Shown in pieces: positions 16,446 through 24,900 of a stretch of 64,000 nt of DNA. The stretch's first letter is position 1. Each line of letters starts with the position of its first letter. A program made the translations under genes and the position numbers. The DNA is from Alistipes sp. (GTDB taxonomy: Bacteria > Bacteroidota > Bacteroidia > Bacteroidales > Rikenellaceae), in assembly GCA_020026375.1 (NCBI GenBank), contig JAHHQN010000002.1, forward strand, positions 62,001 to 126,000. Direction: 5' to 3'. Below the pieces are notes generated by a model, which searched no databases, was not told the origin of the DNA, and worked only from the letters and a program-made list of their open reading frames with translations.

Positions 16446-16493
16446 AAGGCGGTTTCTCTCTTCGGTCGTCCGAAGGCGGATACCGCCTTTTTT
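16446..16493 (+). terminator. Intrinsic terminator between purH and purD
   Basis: AAGGCGGT (16446-16453) pairs with ACCGCCTT (16482-16489), with an inner CTTCGG/CCGAAG hairpin, followed by a T run to 16493. It lies inside the cluster, so it would lower rather than abolish transcription of purD and folD unless they have their own promoter. Confidence 0.8.
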
Positions 16494-16517
16494 GCTGTAT
16501 AACAACAGATATATCCC

Positions 16518-17762
16518 ATGAAAGTATTGGTTATAGGTTCGGGCGGCCGTGAGCATGCCATTGTCGACGCGCTGTCGCGTTCGGCGAAGGTCGAGAAGAT
16601 TTATGCCGCTCCGGGCAATGCCGGCATGGCCGCTCAGGCCGAGTGTGTCAATATCGGTGTCACCGATGTGGAGGCGCTGCGCGATTTCGCCCTCGAGAAC
16701 AAGATAGAACTGACGGTCGTAGGTCCCGAGGCGGCTTTGGCCGTGGGTGTGGTCGACGTATTCAAGGCGGCACACCTGCGCATCTTCGGCCCCACGAAGG
16801 CGGCCGCACGCATCGAGTCGTCGAAGGAGTTCGCCAAGGAGTTGATGGCCAAGTACAATATTCCCACATCGGGATTCAAGGCCTTCACCTCCTATGAGGA
16901 GGCGCGCGACTTCGTGGCCGGACGTCCCTTCCCCGCCGTGCTGAAGTACGACGGACTGGCCGCCGGAAAGGGTGTGGTCATCGCTCAGGACATGGAGGAG
17001 GCCGATGCCGCCCTCAAGGACATGCTGCTCGACGACAAGTTCGGCGAGGGCAAGGTGGTGGTCGAGGATTTCCTCACCGGCCCCGAGTTTTCGTTCATGT
17101 GCTTCGTGTCGGGTCACAAGGTGTGGCCCATGGAGTTGTCGCAGGACCACAAGCGTGCCTTCGACGGCGACAAGGGTCCCAACACGGGCGGTATGGGTGC
17201 CTATTCGCCCCTGCCGTTCATCACCGACGAGGACAAGGAGTATGCCCTCTCACACGTTCTCCAGCCCGTGGCCGACGCCATGGTCGAGGAGGGCTGCCCG
17301 TTTGAGGGTGTGTTGTACGGCGGTCTGATGAAGACCCCCGACGGTGTGAAGGTCATCGAGTTCAACGCGCGTTTCGGCGACCCCGAGACCGAGGTGGTGC
17401 TGCCGCGTCTGAAGAGCGACATCGTGGACATCTTCTGTGCGGTGGCTGACGGCGGCGACACGCAGCTCGAATGGCACGACTTCGCCACGCTGGGTATCGT
17501 GCTGGCTTCGAAGGGCTATCCCGACGCCTATGAGAAGGGTCACGAAATCAAGGGTCTCGATGCGGTCGAGAGCCACCTCTACCACATGGGTACATGTGAG
17601 AAGGAGGGCCGTATCCTCACTGCCGGCGGCCGTGTGCTGTTTGTGGTGGGACGCGGTGCCACACTCAAGGAGGCACGCGAGATGGCGTTGCGCGATGTGG
17701 AGAAAATCGAGTGTGATAACCTGTTCCATCGTTCGGACATCGGTTATCAGGCTTTTAAATAG
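16518..17762 (+). CDS. purD: Phosphoribosylamine-glycine ligase (GAR synthetase)
   Basis: ATP-dependent joining of phosphoribosylamine and glycine, the step after PurF. It is an ATP-grasp enzyme of 414 residues: N-terminal VIGSGGREHAIVDAL, the flexible ATP-binding lysine region VLKYDGLAAGKGVVI, NTGGMGAYSP, and the metal-binding segment EFNARFGDPETEVVL. All positions agree with the family. It starts 87 bases after purH, beyond a terminator hairpin, and is followed after 9 bases by folD. Confidence 0.97.
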   Translation: MKVLVIGSGGREHAIVDALSRSAKVEKIYAAPGNAGMAAQAECVNIGVTDVEALRDFALENKIELTVVGPEAALAVGVVDVFKAAHLRIFGPTKAAARIESSKEFAKELMAKYNIPTSGFKAFTSYEEARDFVAGRPFPAVLKYDGLAAGKGVVIAQDMEEADAALKDMLLDDKFGEGKVVVEDFLTGPEFSFMCFVSGHKVWPMELSQDHKRAFDGDKGPNTGGMGAYSPLPFITDEDKEYALSHVLQPVADAMVEEGCPFEGVLYGGLMKTPDGVKVIEFNARFGDPETEVVLPRLKSDIVDIFCAVADGGDTQLEWHDFATLGIVLASKGYPDAYEKGHEIKGLDAVESHLYHMGTCEKEGRILTAGGRVLFVVGRGATLKEAREMALRDVEKIECDNLFHRSDIGYQAFK

Positions 17763-17771
17763 TTCGATATT

Positions 17772-18620
17772 ATGATTATCAGCGGAAAAGAGTTGTCGGC
17801 ACAGTTGAAGTCCGACATGGCACGACAGGTGGCTGCATTTCCCGAGAAGTACGGACGTGTGCCCCATTTGGTAGTAATTCTGGTGGGCGAAGACCCCGGA
17901 AGCGTGAGCTATGTCACAGGCAAGGCCAAGGCTTCGGAGGTGGTGGGTATCCGTAACACCACCATTCGCAAACCCGAGGAAATCACGGAGGAGGAGTTGC
18001 TCGAAATCATCGCGCGTCTCAATGCCGATGATTCGGTCGACGGCATTCTGGTGCAGTTGCCCCTTCCGCGTCACATCTCGGAGGAGCGGGTGATTGCCGC
18101 CATCGACAAGAGTAAGGACGTGGACGGTTTCCACCCTCTGAATGTGGCCGCACTGTGGCAGAAACAGGAGTGTGTGCTGCCCTGCACCCCCAAGGGCATC
18201 ATCAAGCTGCTCAAGCGTGCCGGTGTGGAGATGGAGGGCAAGCGTGCCGTGGTCATCGGCCGCAGCAACATCGTGGGACTTCCCGTGGCCAAGCTGCTGC
18301 TCAACGAGAACGCCACCGTGACCATCGCCCACAGCCGCACGAAGAACCTTGCCGAGGTGACGCGTGAGGCCGAGATTCTGGTGGTGGCCATCGGACGTCC
18401 GAAGTTCGTGACCGCTGATATGGTGGGCGAGGGAGCCGTGGTCATCGACGTGGGTGTCAACCGCGACCCCGAGACCGGCAAACTGTGCGGCGACGTGGAC
18501 TACGCCGCCGTGGAACCCAAGGCTTCGGTCATCACCCCCGTGCCGGGCGGTGTGGGTCCCATGACCATCTGCTGTCTGATGGAGAACACCATCGAGTGTT
18601 TCCTCCGCAAGCAGAAGTAG
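17772..18620 (+). CDS. folD: Methylenetetrahydrofolate dehydrogenase / methenyl-THF cyclohydrolase
   Basis: Bifunctional enzyme that converts 5,10-methylene-THF to 10-formyl-THF, the donor used by PurN and PurH of this cluster. The 282-residue protein has the catalytic lysine in SYVTGKAKA (Y-x3-K), the conserved VDGILVQLPLPRHI, the NADP-binding site VIGRSNIVGLPVAKLL and the C-terminal TPVPGGVGPMTICCL. It is nine bases downstream of purD, so the operon supplies both the pathway and its cofactor. A strong two-way terminator follows 24 bases later. Confidence 0.96.
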   Translation: MIISGKELSAQLKSDMARQVAAFPEKYGRVPHLVVILVGEDPGSVSYVTGKAKASEVVGIRNTTIRKPEEITEEELLEIIARLNADDSVDGILVQLPLPRHISEERVIAAIDKSKDVDGFHPLNVAALWQKQECVLPCTPKGIIKLLKRAGVEMEGKRAVVIGRSNIVGLPVAKLLLNENATVTIAHSRTKNLAEVTREAEILVVAIGRPKFVTADMVGEGAVVIDVGVNRDPETGKLCGDVDYAAVEPKASVITPVPGGVGPMTICCLMENTIECFLRKQK

Positions 18621-18643
18621 GGCTGCCATACGCCGGAAAAGAG

Positions 18644-18679
18644 AAACCCCCGAAAGTCTTCCGACTTTCGGGGGTTTTC
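18644..18679. terminator. Bidirectional terminator between folD and the GH20 gene
   Basis: AAACCCCCGAAAGTC and GACTTTCGGGGGTTTT form a near-perfect helix of about 15 pairs with a short TTCC loop, with T runs on both strands. It serves the + strand nucleotide cluster and the converging - strand hexosaminidase gene. Confidence 0.85.
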
Positions 18680-18700
18680 TGTGGTATCAGAGGAGCGGCA

Positions 18701-20392
18701 TTACTTGGCTTTGGCCAGCTCCTCCACATGGGCGTGTGCCTGTGCCTGCTCTTCGGGATCGAAGGCGTGACGTGCATAGTGGTAGCCCAGTTTGTCGTAA
18801 ATCTTGCACATGCGCTCCAGACGCTTCAGGAAAGCAGGGTAGTCCTTCTCGGCGGAGGTCCACTGCAGTTCGGTGAGGGCGTCGATGCGCGGAATGGTCA
18901 TGTACTCGACCATCTTCTCGGTCTTGAGGTACTCGGTCCATACGTTGCCCTGCACACCCAGCACCAGCTTACACTTGGCGGCATCGCCGGCAATCTCGGC
19001 AGGCATGGGGTTGTAGCTGTAGACCTTCTCCACGGGGGTGTAGCCGCCGATGGTCAGTGGTTCTTTCTTGCTGCGGCTCTGTGCGAAGTCGAGGTAGAGG
19101 TGAGAGTAGGGGCAGAGTACGGCGGGCAGGTTGTTGTTCACCGCCTCGATGCAGCCCTTCTCGCCGCGCCATGACATGATGGTGGCGTTCTTGATGCCGC
19201 CCGAGAGAATCTCGTCCCAGCCCATAATCGACTTGCCGTGTGCCTTGAGATAGTCGCCGATGCGGCCCATCATGTAGGCCTGGAGTGCCTCTTCGGGGGT
19301 GTGGCCGCTGCGGTGGAGGTGGTGCTTGCGAATCATCTTCTGGCACTTGGGGCAGGCCTTCCAACGCACCTTGGGACACTCGTCGCCGCCGAGGTGGATA
19401 TATTTGTAGGGGAAGAGCTGCACGATTTCGGCAAAGATGTTCTCGAGGAACTCGTAGCTCTTCTCGTTGCCGGCGCAGAGTACGTCGTCGTAGACGCCCC
19501 AGTGGGTACCTACCTCATAGGGACCGCCCGTGCAACCCAGTTCGGGATAGGCGGCCAGCACGGCCAGCATGTGACCCGGGAGGTCAATCTCGGGCATGAT
19601 GTCGATGTGACGGGCGGCGGCGTAGGCCACGATGTCACGGATTTCGTCCTGGGTGTAGTAGCCGCCGTAGGGGGTGCCGTCGTACTTGTGGTCGGGGAGT
19701 TCCCAGTGGGTGGTGAGGGTCTCCTTACGCATCGACGATATCTCCGCCAGACGGGGGTACTTCTTGATTTCGATACGCCAGCCCTGGTCGTCGGTCAGAT
19801 GCCAGTGGAGGGTGTTGATGTTGTGGAGGGCCATCAGGTCGATGTACTTCTTGATGAACTCCACGGGATACATGTGGCGGGCGACATCGAGGTGGAGACC
19901 ACGGTAGCCGAAGCGCGGCGAGTCGGTGATGCGGCCCGACGGCATGCTGACATGGTATTGGCCGTCAGATACGGGGAGCGACTTGCGGAGGGTCTGCGCA
20001 CCGTAGAATACGCCGGCATCGTCCTTGCCGGTGAGGGTGATGCCCTTGGGGGTGATGTCGAGGACGTAGGACTCGGCCTTCATCGGCAGCGAGGGGTCGG
20101 TGCCCAGTGCGATGTAGTTGTCGTCGGGCAGCGAGGTGTAAATCTCGGGCTGTAGTCCTGTCAGCTCATTGATGTAGCTGCTCAGGAAGGCGGCGGTCTG
20201 TGCCAGACGTTCGTTGCCGTCGGGGGTGTAGATGACCGTCGAAGAGTTGAGGGTGAAGTCGCTGCCGGAGCGGATTTCGATTTTTTCGGGAAGGGGAATT
20301 ACCCGATAGTCGGCCTCAAGGGTCGTAGTGCAGCATGCCGTGACAATAAACGACATGGCCAGGCAGGAGAATCCTGCGATTGCTTTTAACAT
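18701..20392 (-). CDS. GH20 beta-N-acetylhexosaminidase, lipoprotein
   Basis: Glycoside hydrolase family 20 enzyme that releases terminal N-acetylglucosamine or N-acetylgalactosamine from host or bacterial glycans. The N-terminus is a lipoprotein signal (SFIVTAC, cysteine 20), so it is likely anchored in the envelope. Residues 30-155 are the GH20b N-terminal domain; the barrel follows, with FGYRGLHLDVARH, NTLHWHLTDDQGWRIEI and the catalytic pair Asp337-Glu338 in HLGGDECPKVRW, as needed for substrate-assisted catalysis. The length of 563 residues is usual. It is a single gene flanked by terminators. Confidence 0.93.
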   Translation of the reverse strand: MLKAIAGFSCLAMSFIVTACCTTTLEADYRVIPLPEKIEIRSGSDFTLNSSTVIYTPDGNERLAQTAAFLSSYINELTGLQPEIYTSLPDDNYIALGTDPSLPMKAESYVLDITPKGITLTGKDDAGVFYGAQTLRKSLPVSDGQYHVSMPSGRITDSPRFGYRGLHLDVARHMYPVEFIKKYIDLMALHNINTLHWHLTDDQGWRIEIKKYPRLAEISSMRKETLTTHWELPDHKYDGTPYGGYYTQDEIRDIVAYAAARHIDIMPEIDLPGHMLAVLAAYPELGCTGGPYEVGTHWGVYDDVLCAGNEKSYEFLENIFAEIVQLFPYKYIHLGGDECPKVRWKACPKCQKMIRKHHLHRSGHTPEEALQAYMMGRIGDYLKAHGKSIMGWDEILSGGIKNATIMSWRGEKGCIEAVNNNLPAVLCPYSHLYLDFAQSRSKKEPLTIGGYTPVEKVYSYNPMPAEIAGDAAKCKLVLGVQGNVWTEYLKTEKMVEYMTIPRIDALTELQWTSAEKDYPAFLKRLERMCKIYDKLGYHYARHAFDPEEQAQAHAHVEELAKAK

Positions 20393-20423
20393 GTTATGTA
20401 AAATTAAAGGGGTTAGTTGTTCC

Positions 20424-20431
20424 GAAAGATA
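20424..20431 (-). promoter_or_regulatory. Possible -7 box of the hexosaminidase gene
   Basis: On the minus strand, TATCTTTC lies about 35 bases upstream of the start codon. It differs from TAnnTTTG in the last base, and no clear TTTG -33 element was found, so this is a weak call. Confidence 0.3.
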
Positions 20432-20462
20432 CTCATTTTTTTTGAGAAATGGAATCTTATGG

Positions 20463-20500
20463 CAAAAAAATACGGAGACCCTTCATAAAAGGCCTCCGTA
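20463..20500 (-). terminator. Terminator of nadC
   Basis: Reading the minus strand, ACGGAGGCC pairs with GGTCTCCGT across a ten-base loop and is followed by seven T, about 25 bases after the nadC stop. Confidence 0.8.
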
Positions 20501-20525
20501 GGTCGGAAATATAAGTCCCTGCGCA

Positions 20526-21380
20526 CTACTCACATGCCTTCAGCGACATGTCGAGCGATTTGATCTGGTGGGTCAGTGCGCCTACCGAGATGAAGTCGAC
20601 ACCGCACTCGGCGTAGTCGCGCATGGTCTCCTTGGTGATGCCGCCGCTCGATTCGGTCTCGCAGCGTCCGGCCACCTTCTTCACCGCCTCGCGGGTCATT
20701 TCGGGGGTGAAGTTGTCGAACATGATGCGGTCGACACCGCCGGCTGCGAATACCTCGTCGATATCCTCCAGCGAACGCACCTCACACTCGATGGGAATGT
20801 TCTTGCCCTTCTCCTTGAGGTAGGCCTTCACACCGTGAATGGCCTTGGTGATGCCGCCGGCAAAGTCGATGTGGTTGTCCTTGAGCAGCACCATGTCGAA
20901 GAGACCCATACGGTGGTTCTCGCCGCCGCCGATTTTCACCGCCATCTTGTCGAGTACACGCATGCCGGGAGTGGTCTTGCGGGTGTCGAGCACCTTGGTG
21001 TGGAGGCCTTCGAGCAGTTTGACATAAACGGCGGTCTGTGTGGCCACACCGCTCATGCGCTGCATGATGTTGAGCAGGATACGCTCGGCCTGCAACAGCG
21101 AGCGGAGGCTGCCCGAAACGTAGAAGGCCACATCGCCGGGTTTCACCTTGTCACCGTCGTGGAGAATCTGCTCGAACTTCATTTCGGGGTCGAGACGCTG
21201 GAGCACCATCTCCGCAATCTCGATACCTGCGATGGTACCCTCCTGCTTGCAGAGCAGGCGCATGCGTCCGTGTTCCGAAGCGGGGATACACGAGAGCGAG
21301 GTGTGGTCGCCGTCGCCGATATCCTCTTTGATGCTGAGTTCAATCAATTCGTCAACGAAAGGTTTGTATTCGGGTTTCAT
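20526..21380 (-). CDS. nadC: Nicotinate-nucleotide pyrophosphorylase (carboxylating)
   Basis: Quinolinate phosphoribosyltransferase: quinolinate and PRPP give nicotinate mononucleotide in de novo NAD synthesis. The 284-residue protein has the typical arginine/lysine active-site segment LDTRKTTPGMRVLDK, GGGENHRMGLFDMVLLKDNHI and the C-terminal ESSGGIT and ISVGALTH phosphate-binding segments. nadA and nadB are not in the window; nadE lies about 10 kb away on the same strand. A -7 box and a hairpin lie between the upstream receptor gene and nadC. Confidence 0.95.
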   Translation of the reverse strand: MKPEYKPFVDELIELSIKEDIGDGDHTSLSCIPASEHGRMRLLCKQEGTIAGIEIAEMVLQRLDPEMKFEQILHDGDKVKPGDVAFYVSGSLRSLLQAERILLNIMQRMSGVATQTAVYVKLLEGLHTKVLDTRKTTPGMRVLDKMAVKIGGGENHRMGLFDMVLLKDNHIDFAGGITKAIHGVKAYLKEKGKNIPIECEVRSLEDIDEVFAAGGVDRIMFDNFTPEMTREAVKKVAGRCETESSGGITKETMRDYAECGVDFISVGALTHQIKSLDMSLKACE

Positions 21381-21405
21381 AACTTTAAAGTATTATATGT
21401 GTTCT

Positions 21406-21445
21406 AAAAAAAATCGTTGTGCGGTAGGCTCTCGGAGCTTCTACC
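21406..21445 (-). terminator. Hairpin plus T run between the receptor gene and nadC
   Basis: On the minus strand, GGTAG and GCTC pair with GAGC and CTACC around a CGA loop (21423-21445), and eight T follow after a short spacer (21413-21406). It could end the TonB-receptor message or act as an attenuator in the nadC leader, since a -7 box lies just upstream of it. Confidence 0.5.
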
Positions 21446-21448
21446 CTG

Positions 21449-21456
21449 CAAATATA
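21449..21456 (-). promoter_or_regulatory. -7 box upstream of nadC
   Basis: TATATTTG on the minus strand matches TAnnTTTG exactly, about 70 bases before the nadC start. No TTTG was seen at the expected -33 distance, which falls in the end of the receptor gene. Confidence 0.45.
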
Positions 21457-21464
21457 CGTTTTTT

Positions 21465-23741
21465 TTAGATGTTTACGCTCACCGTGACACCAAAAGTTCG
21501 CGGACGGCCGTACTGCATGAACTCGTTGCCCATCGATTTGAAGTAGAACAGTCCGTAGCGGCGGTCGCCGAGGTTGCGTCCCCAGAAGTCGATGGAGTAA
21601 CGCGGGTGTTCGATTCTGAGCGAGGCGTTCCACAGTGTGTAGAAGGGTTCGCGGAGGGTGTTGGCCTCGTTCCACCAGATGTCGCCTGTCGACTGCATGC
21701 CTGCGCCCAGCACCACATCGCCCAGCCACTCCACGCCTGTGGGAATACTCCATGCGCCGGTGAGCGAGAGGGTGTGGGTCGGAGAGTAGGGGATATGGTT
21801 GCCCTTGTAGTCGTTCTTGCCGTCGATGTAGTGCTTGAATTTGGCGTTGGTGTAGCCGTAGGTGCAGTTGAAGTCGAGGTTGTGGCGCGGCGACACCATC
21901 ACGGAGGTCTCCACACCGTAGGAGCGTGCCTTGCCGGCGTTGGTCATCATGCGGCCTGTGGTCTGCCCCTGGGGGAAGACCGTGAGCTGGAGGTCCGACA
22001 CATCGATGTAGAAGAGCGAGAAGTCACCCCTCACTGCACCGTCCAGACAGGCGAAATGGCCGCCCACCTCGTAGTTCCAACTGTATTCGGGGGCGTAGGA
22101 GACAATGTCGGTGGGGGTGTAGGGGCGGTGGCTCATCTGGGCCTTGAGCTGCTCCTGAAGAATGTCGGAGAACATCTGGGTGTTGAATCCTCCGGCCTTG
22201 TAGCCGCGCGAAATCGAGGCGTAGAGGTTGCGCTGGCTGTCGAACGCGTAGAGTGCGGTGAACTTGGGCAGCACCTCGGTGTAGGTGTGGCGGAAGGTGT
22301 CGGAGTCGTCGATTTCGAGGTGGACGGGCAGGGGGCGGGGCATGCCGCGCAGGGTCATGGTGTAGTACATGTCGGTGTGGCTGGTGTACTTCAGCTGCTG
22401 GCGTTCGAGGTCGATGCGGATACCGGCCGAGAGGGTCCAGCGACCCAGACGGAGCTTCGACTCGTGGTAGAGGGCCGCGCCGTACGACCCGATGCGGAAG
22501 TCGGTGTCGAGGGGCAGCTCATATCCGGGTGCGGCCTTCTCGTCCCAGGCGAAGGTGATGCCCACGGGGTTGAGGTTGGCGTAGTGGAAGATGAGGCGGT
22601 CGATGCCCGTGCGCTTGAAACGTACGGGAGCTTCCATGTTGTTGTGGCGGTAGAAACCGAACAGGCCGAAGAGCCAGTCGTAGCGGCGGGTGTCGCGCGA
22701 GCGAATCACCAAATCCTGCGAGACGGTGTGTTCGCGCTGCGATTGTCTGAGGGTGAAGTAGGAGAGGGGCAGGAAGTCCTGGTCGAGATTCATCTCGTCG
22801 TCGGAATACTGGTAGGCGGTGATGGACGAGAGCGTGTAGCGGTCGGCATCGTAGCGCAGGGTGAGTCCGTCGCTGAGGGTGGTGCGCTCGTATGAGGCCG
22901 GGTCGTTGTAGCGGATTTCGCCCGTGCGGATAACGGGCAGGTCGTTCTCGATGATGTCCTTACCTATATATGTATAGGGGTAGCCGCCCTGGCGGAGAAT
23001 CGAGAAGGAGAGGAAGTTGTCGATTTTGAGTCCGCTATTGTTCTGCCACTGTGTGCGCCAGCGGCCGCCACCCATCTGTTCGTGGTCGCAACGGCGGCCG
23101 GTGTGGAGATTGGTGAAGAAGCCGCCCGTGCGGGTGTAGAATCCCGATACGGCGATGCCGAGATTGTCGCGGGTCTTGTGGTAGGTCGAGGCGCGCAGGC
23201 GGTAGCTGTCGCCGCTCGAATATTCGGCCGTGAAGCGGCTGCCCTGATAGCTCAGGGGCGAGAGCGTGTAGACATTGATGACGCCGCCCATCGTGTTGCG
23301 GCCGTAGAGGGTCGACTGGGGGCCGCGCAGCACCTCGATGCGCTCCACGTCGGCCAGCTCGGTGTCGTAGTTGTTCTTGTTCATCACCGGCACATTGTCG
23401 ACATTGAGTCCCACGACGGGCTGGTCGATGCGCGCACCCAGACCTCTGACGTAAATCGAGGAGGTCATGCGCGAACCGTAGTCGGGAATGTGGAGGTTGG
23501 GAACCGATTGCGAGAGGTTCTTCAGGGCGTTGATGTGCTTGCGGCGGATAAGCTGCTCGCCGAAGGTGGTCGAGGCGGTGGGTTCGGAGCGCAGGACGAG
23601 GCCCTGTTTGATGGCCGTCACCTGCACCTCGTTGACAACGATGGTGGTGTCGGCGGTAATGGTTTCGGGGTGGGCGGAGAGGGTCTCGAAGCCCGTGAGT
23701 GAGAGAACGAAAAGGAGTGCAGTCTTGTAGATTTTGTCCAT
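21465..23741 (-). CDS. TonB-dependent outer-membrane receptor
   Basis: A 758-residue outer-membrane transporter of the siderophore/cobalamin/metal receptor type rather than the SusC type: there is no N-terminal carboxypeptidase-like domain. A signal peptide (about residues 1-23) is followed by a TonB-box-like TTIVVNEVQV, a plug domain with the conserved ERIEVLRGPQSTLYGRNT and MGGVINV, and a beta barrel ending in phenylalanine-rich strands (FGVTVSVNI). The ligand cannot be read from sequence. A LuxR-type regulator is encoded 85 bases upstream on the same strand, which may control it. Confidence 0.9.
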   Translation of the reverse strand: MDKIYKTALLFVLSLTGFETLSAHPETITADTTIVVNEVQVTAIKQGLVLRSEPTASTTFGEQLIRRKHINALKNLSQSVPNLHIPDYGSRMTSSIYVRGLGARIDQPVVGLNVDNVPVMNKNNYDTELADVERIEVLRGPQSTLYGRNTMGGVINVYTLSPLSYQGSRFTAEYSSGDSYRLRASTYHKTRDNLGIAVSGFYTRTGGFFTNLHTGRRCDHEQMGGGRWRTQWQNNSGLKIDNFLSFSILRQGGYPYTYIGKDIIENDLPVIRTGEIRYNDPASYERTTLSDGLTLRYDADRYTLSSITAYQYSDDEMNLDQDFLPLSYFTLRQSQREHTVSQDLVIRSRDTRRYDWLFGLFGFYRHNNMEAPVRFKRTGIDRLIFHYANLNPVGITFAWDEKAAPGYELPLDTDFRIGSYGAALYHESKLRLGRWTLSAGIRIDLERQQLKYTSHTDMYYTMTLRGMPRPLPVHLEIDDSDTFRHTYTEVLPKFTALYAFDSQRNLYASISRGYKAGGFNTQMFSDILQEQLKAQMSHRPYTPTDIVSYAPEYSWNYEVGGHFACLDGAVRGDFSLFYIDVSDLQLTVFPQGQTTGRMMTNAGKARSYGVETSVMVSPRHNLDFNCTYGYTNAKFKHYIDGKNDYKGNHIPYSPTHTLSLTGAWSIPTGVEWLGDVVLGAGMQSTGDIWWNEANTLREPFYTLWNASLRIEHPRYSIDFWGRNLGDRRYGLFYFKSMGNEFMQYGRPRTFGVTVSVNI

Positions 23742-23826
23742 CAGTGGGTATATTTCTTCATTGATGGTGCAAAGTAACGGCTTTTCGCCGTGCCGAACAA
23801 TCCTAATTTATGAGGAGGGAAGGCCT

Positions 23827-24408
23827 TTACAGGGAGTCGGTGTCGACATAGCCCAGTGCGGCGGCGTAGAGTGTGAGGCCGGCCACGGACTTGATGCCCA
23901 GCTTCTCCATGATGTTGCGGCGGTGGGTGATGACTGTGGTCATGCCGATGTTGAGCTGTTCGGCAATCTCCTTGTTCATCAGTCCGCGGGCGATGAGCGT
24001 CAGTACCTCGGCCTCACGCGAGGAGAGGGGCGGTGTGGAGGGACGGGGGGCGGTGTGGAGCCGGTGTTCGGGACGGTGGACCGAGTGGCGGAGTTTGAGA
24101 ATGTCGCTCAGGAGCCGCTCCTCCGAGGTGTAGATGTCAATCTGGTGCATGTCGGCGAACGAGGGGGTGTCGCCGTGGGTGAGGAGTATGGCCTTGCGGC
24201 GCATCTGCTCGAAGAAGGGGCGGTTGTGGAGAAAGACGGTCATGTCGGTGAAGAAATGGACGAAGCGCATGTGACCGCTCTCCGCGAAGGGTTCGAACGC
24301 GGTGAACACCTCCACGGAGGCCATCGGAAACAGCCCCTCGAGCAGGGTCTTGAGACCCTGCCCCACGAGTACATTCGGCGATATGACGGCAAATGAAGGT
24401 TTCATCAC
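23827..24408 (-). CDS. LuxR-family transcriptional regulator with degenerate receiver
   Basis: A 193-residue protein with a clear C-terminal LuxR/GerE helix-turn-helix (about 130-190: LSSREAEVLTLIARGLMN, EIAEQLNIGMTTVITHRR). The N-terminal 110 residues align in outline with a response-regulator receiver (AVISPNVLVGQGLKTLL), but the acidic pocket reads SPN instead of DD and no clear phospho-acceptor aspartate is seen, so it is probably not controlled by ordinary phosphorylation. It starts nine bases after rlmH and lies upstream of the TonB receptor gene; regulation of that receptor is a reasonable inference. Two adjacent ATGs make the exact start uncertain by one codon. Confidence 0.85.
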   Translation of the reverse strand: MMKPSFAVISPNVLVGQGLKTLLEGLFPMASVEVFTAFEPFAESGHMRFVHFFTDMTVFLHNRPFFEQMRRKAILLTHGDTPSFADMHQIDIYTSEERLLSDILKLRHSVHRPEHRLHTAPRPSTPPLSSREAEVLTLIARGLMNKEIAEQLNIGMTTVITHRRNIMEKLGIKSVAGLTLYAAALGYVDTDSL

Positions 24409-24417
24409 GCTGTCCGC

Positions 24418-24891
24418 CTATTCGTGGTGATAGGGTTCGTTGTTGAGAATGGTGAACCCTCTGTAAATCTGCTCCATGAAGATGGCTCTGACAATCTGGT
24501 GGGAGAAGGTCATCTTCGAGAGCGAAATCTTGGAATTGGCGCGTGCGTAGACCTCGTCGGAGAAGCCGTAGGGGCCTCCGATGACAAATACCAGACGCTT
24601 CACGCCGCTGTTCATGCGCTTCTGCAACCACGAGGCGAACTCTATGGAGCGGTACTCGGTGCCGTGTTCGTCCATCAGCACCACATAGTCCGAGTCGGAG
24701 AACTGGCGCAGAATGGCCTCGCCCTCGAGCGTCGACTGCTGGCGGGTGGTGAGTTTTTTGGTACTCTTCAGGTCGGGGAGTACGGTGAGGGTGAACTTGC
24801 AGTAGAAGTTCACCCTCTTGAAATACAGCTCGATGAGCGAGTTTATCTCTTTGGAATCGGTCTTGCCGATAACGGTCAAATCTATGGTCAT
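24418..24891 (-). CDS. rlmH: 23S rRNA (pseudouridine1915-N3)-methyltransferase
   Basis: SPOUT-fold methyltransferase that modifies pseudouridine 1915 in helix 69 of 23S rRNA using S-adenosylmethionine. The 157-residue size is exact for the family. The knotted cofactor site is visible as FVIGGPYGFSDEVY, followed by SLSKMTFSHQIVRAIFMEQ and the strongly conserved ending YRGFTILNNEPYHH. It begins nine bases after the GH2-like gene and ends nine bases before the LuxR-type regulator, so the three are probably on one message. Confidence 0.96.
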   Translation of the reverse strand: MTIDLTVIGKTDSKEINSLIELYFKRVNFYCKFTLTVLPDLKSTKKLTTRQQSTLEGEAILRQFSDSDYVVLMDEHGTEYRSIEFASWLQKRMNSGVKRLVFVIGGPYGFSDEVYARANSKISLSKMTFSHQIVRAIFMEQIYRGFTILNNEPYHHE

Positions 24892-24900
24892 ATCGTTGTT

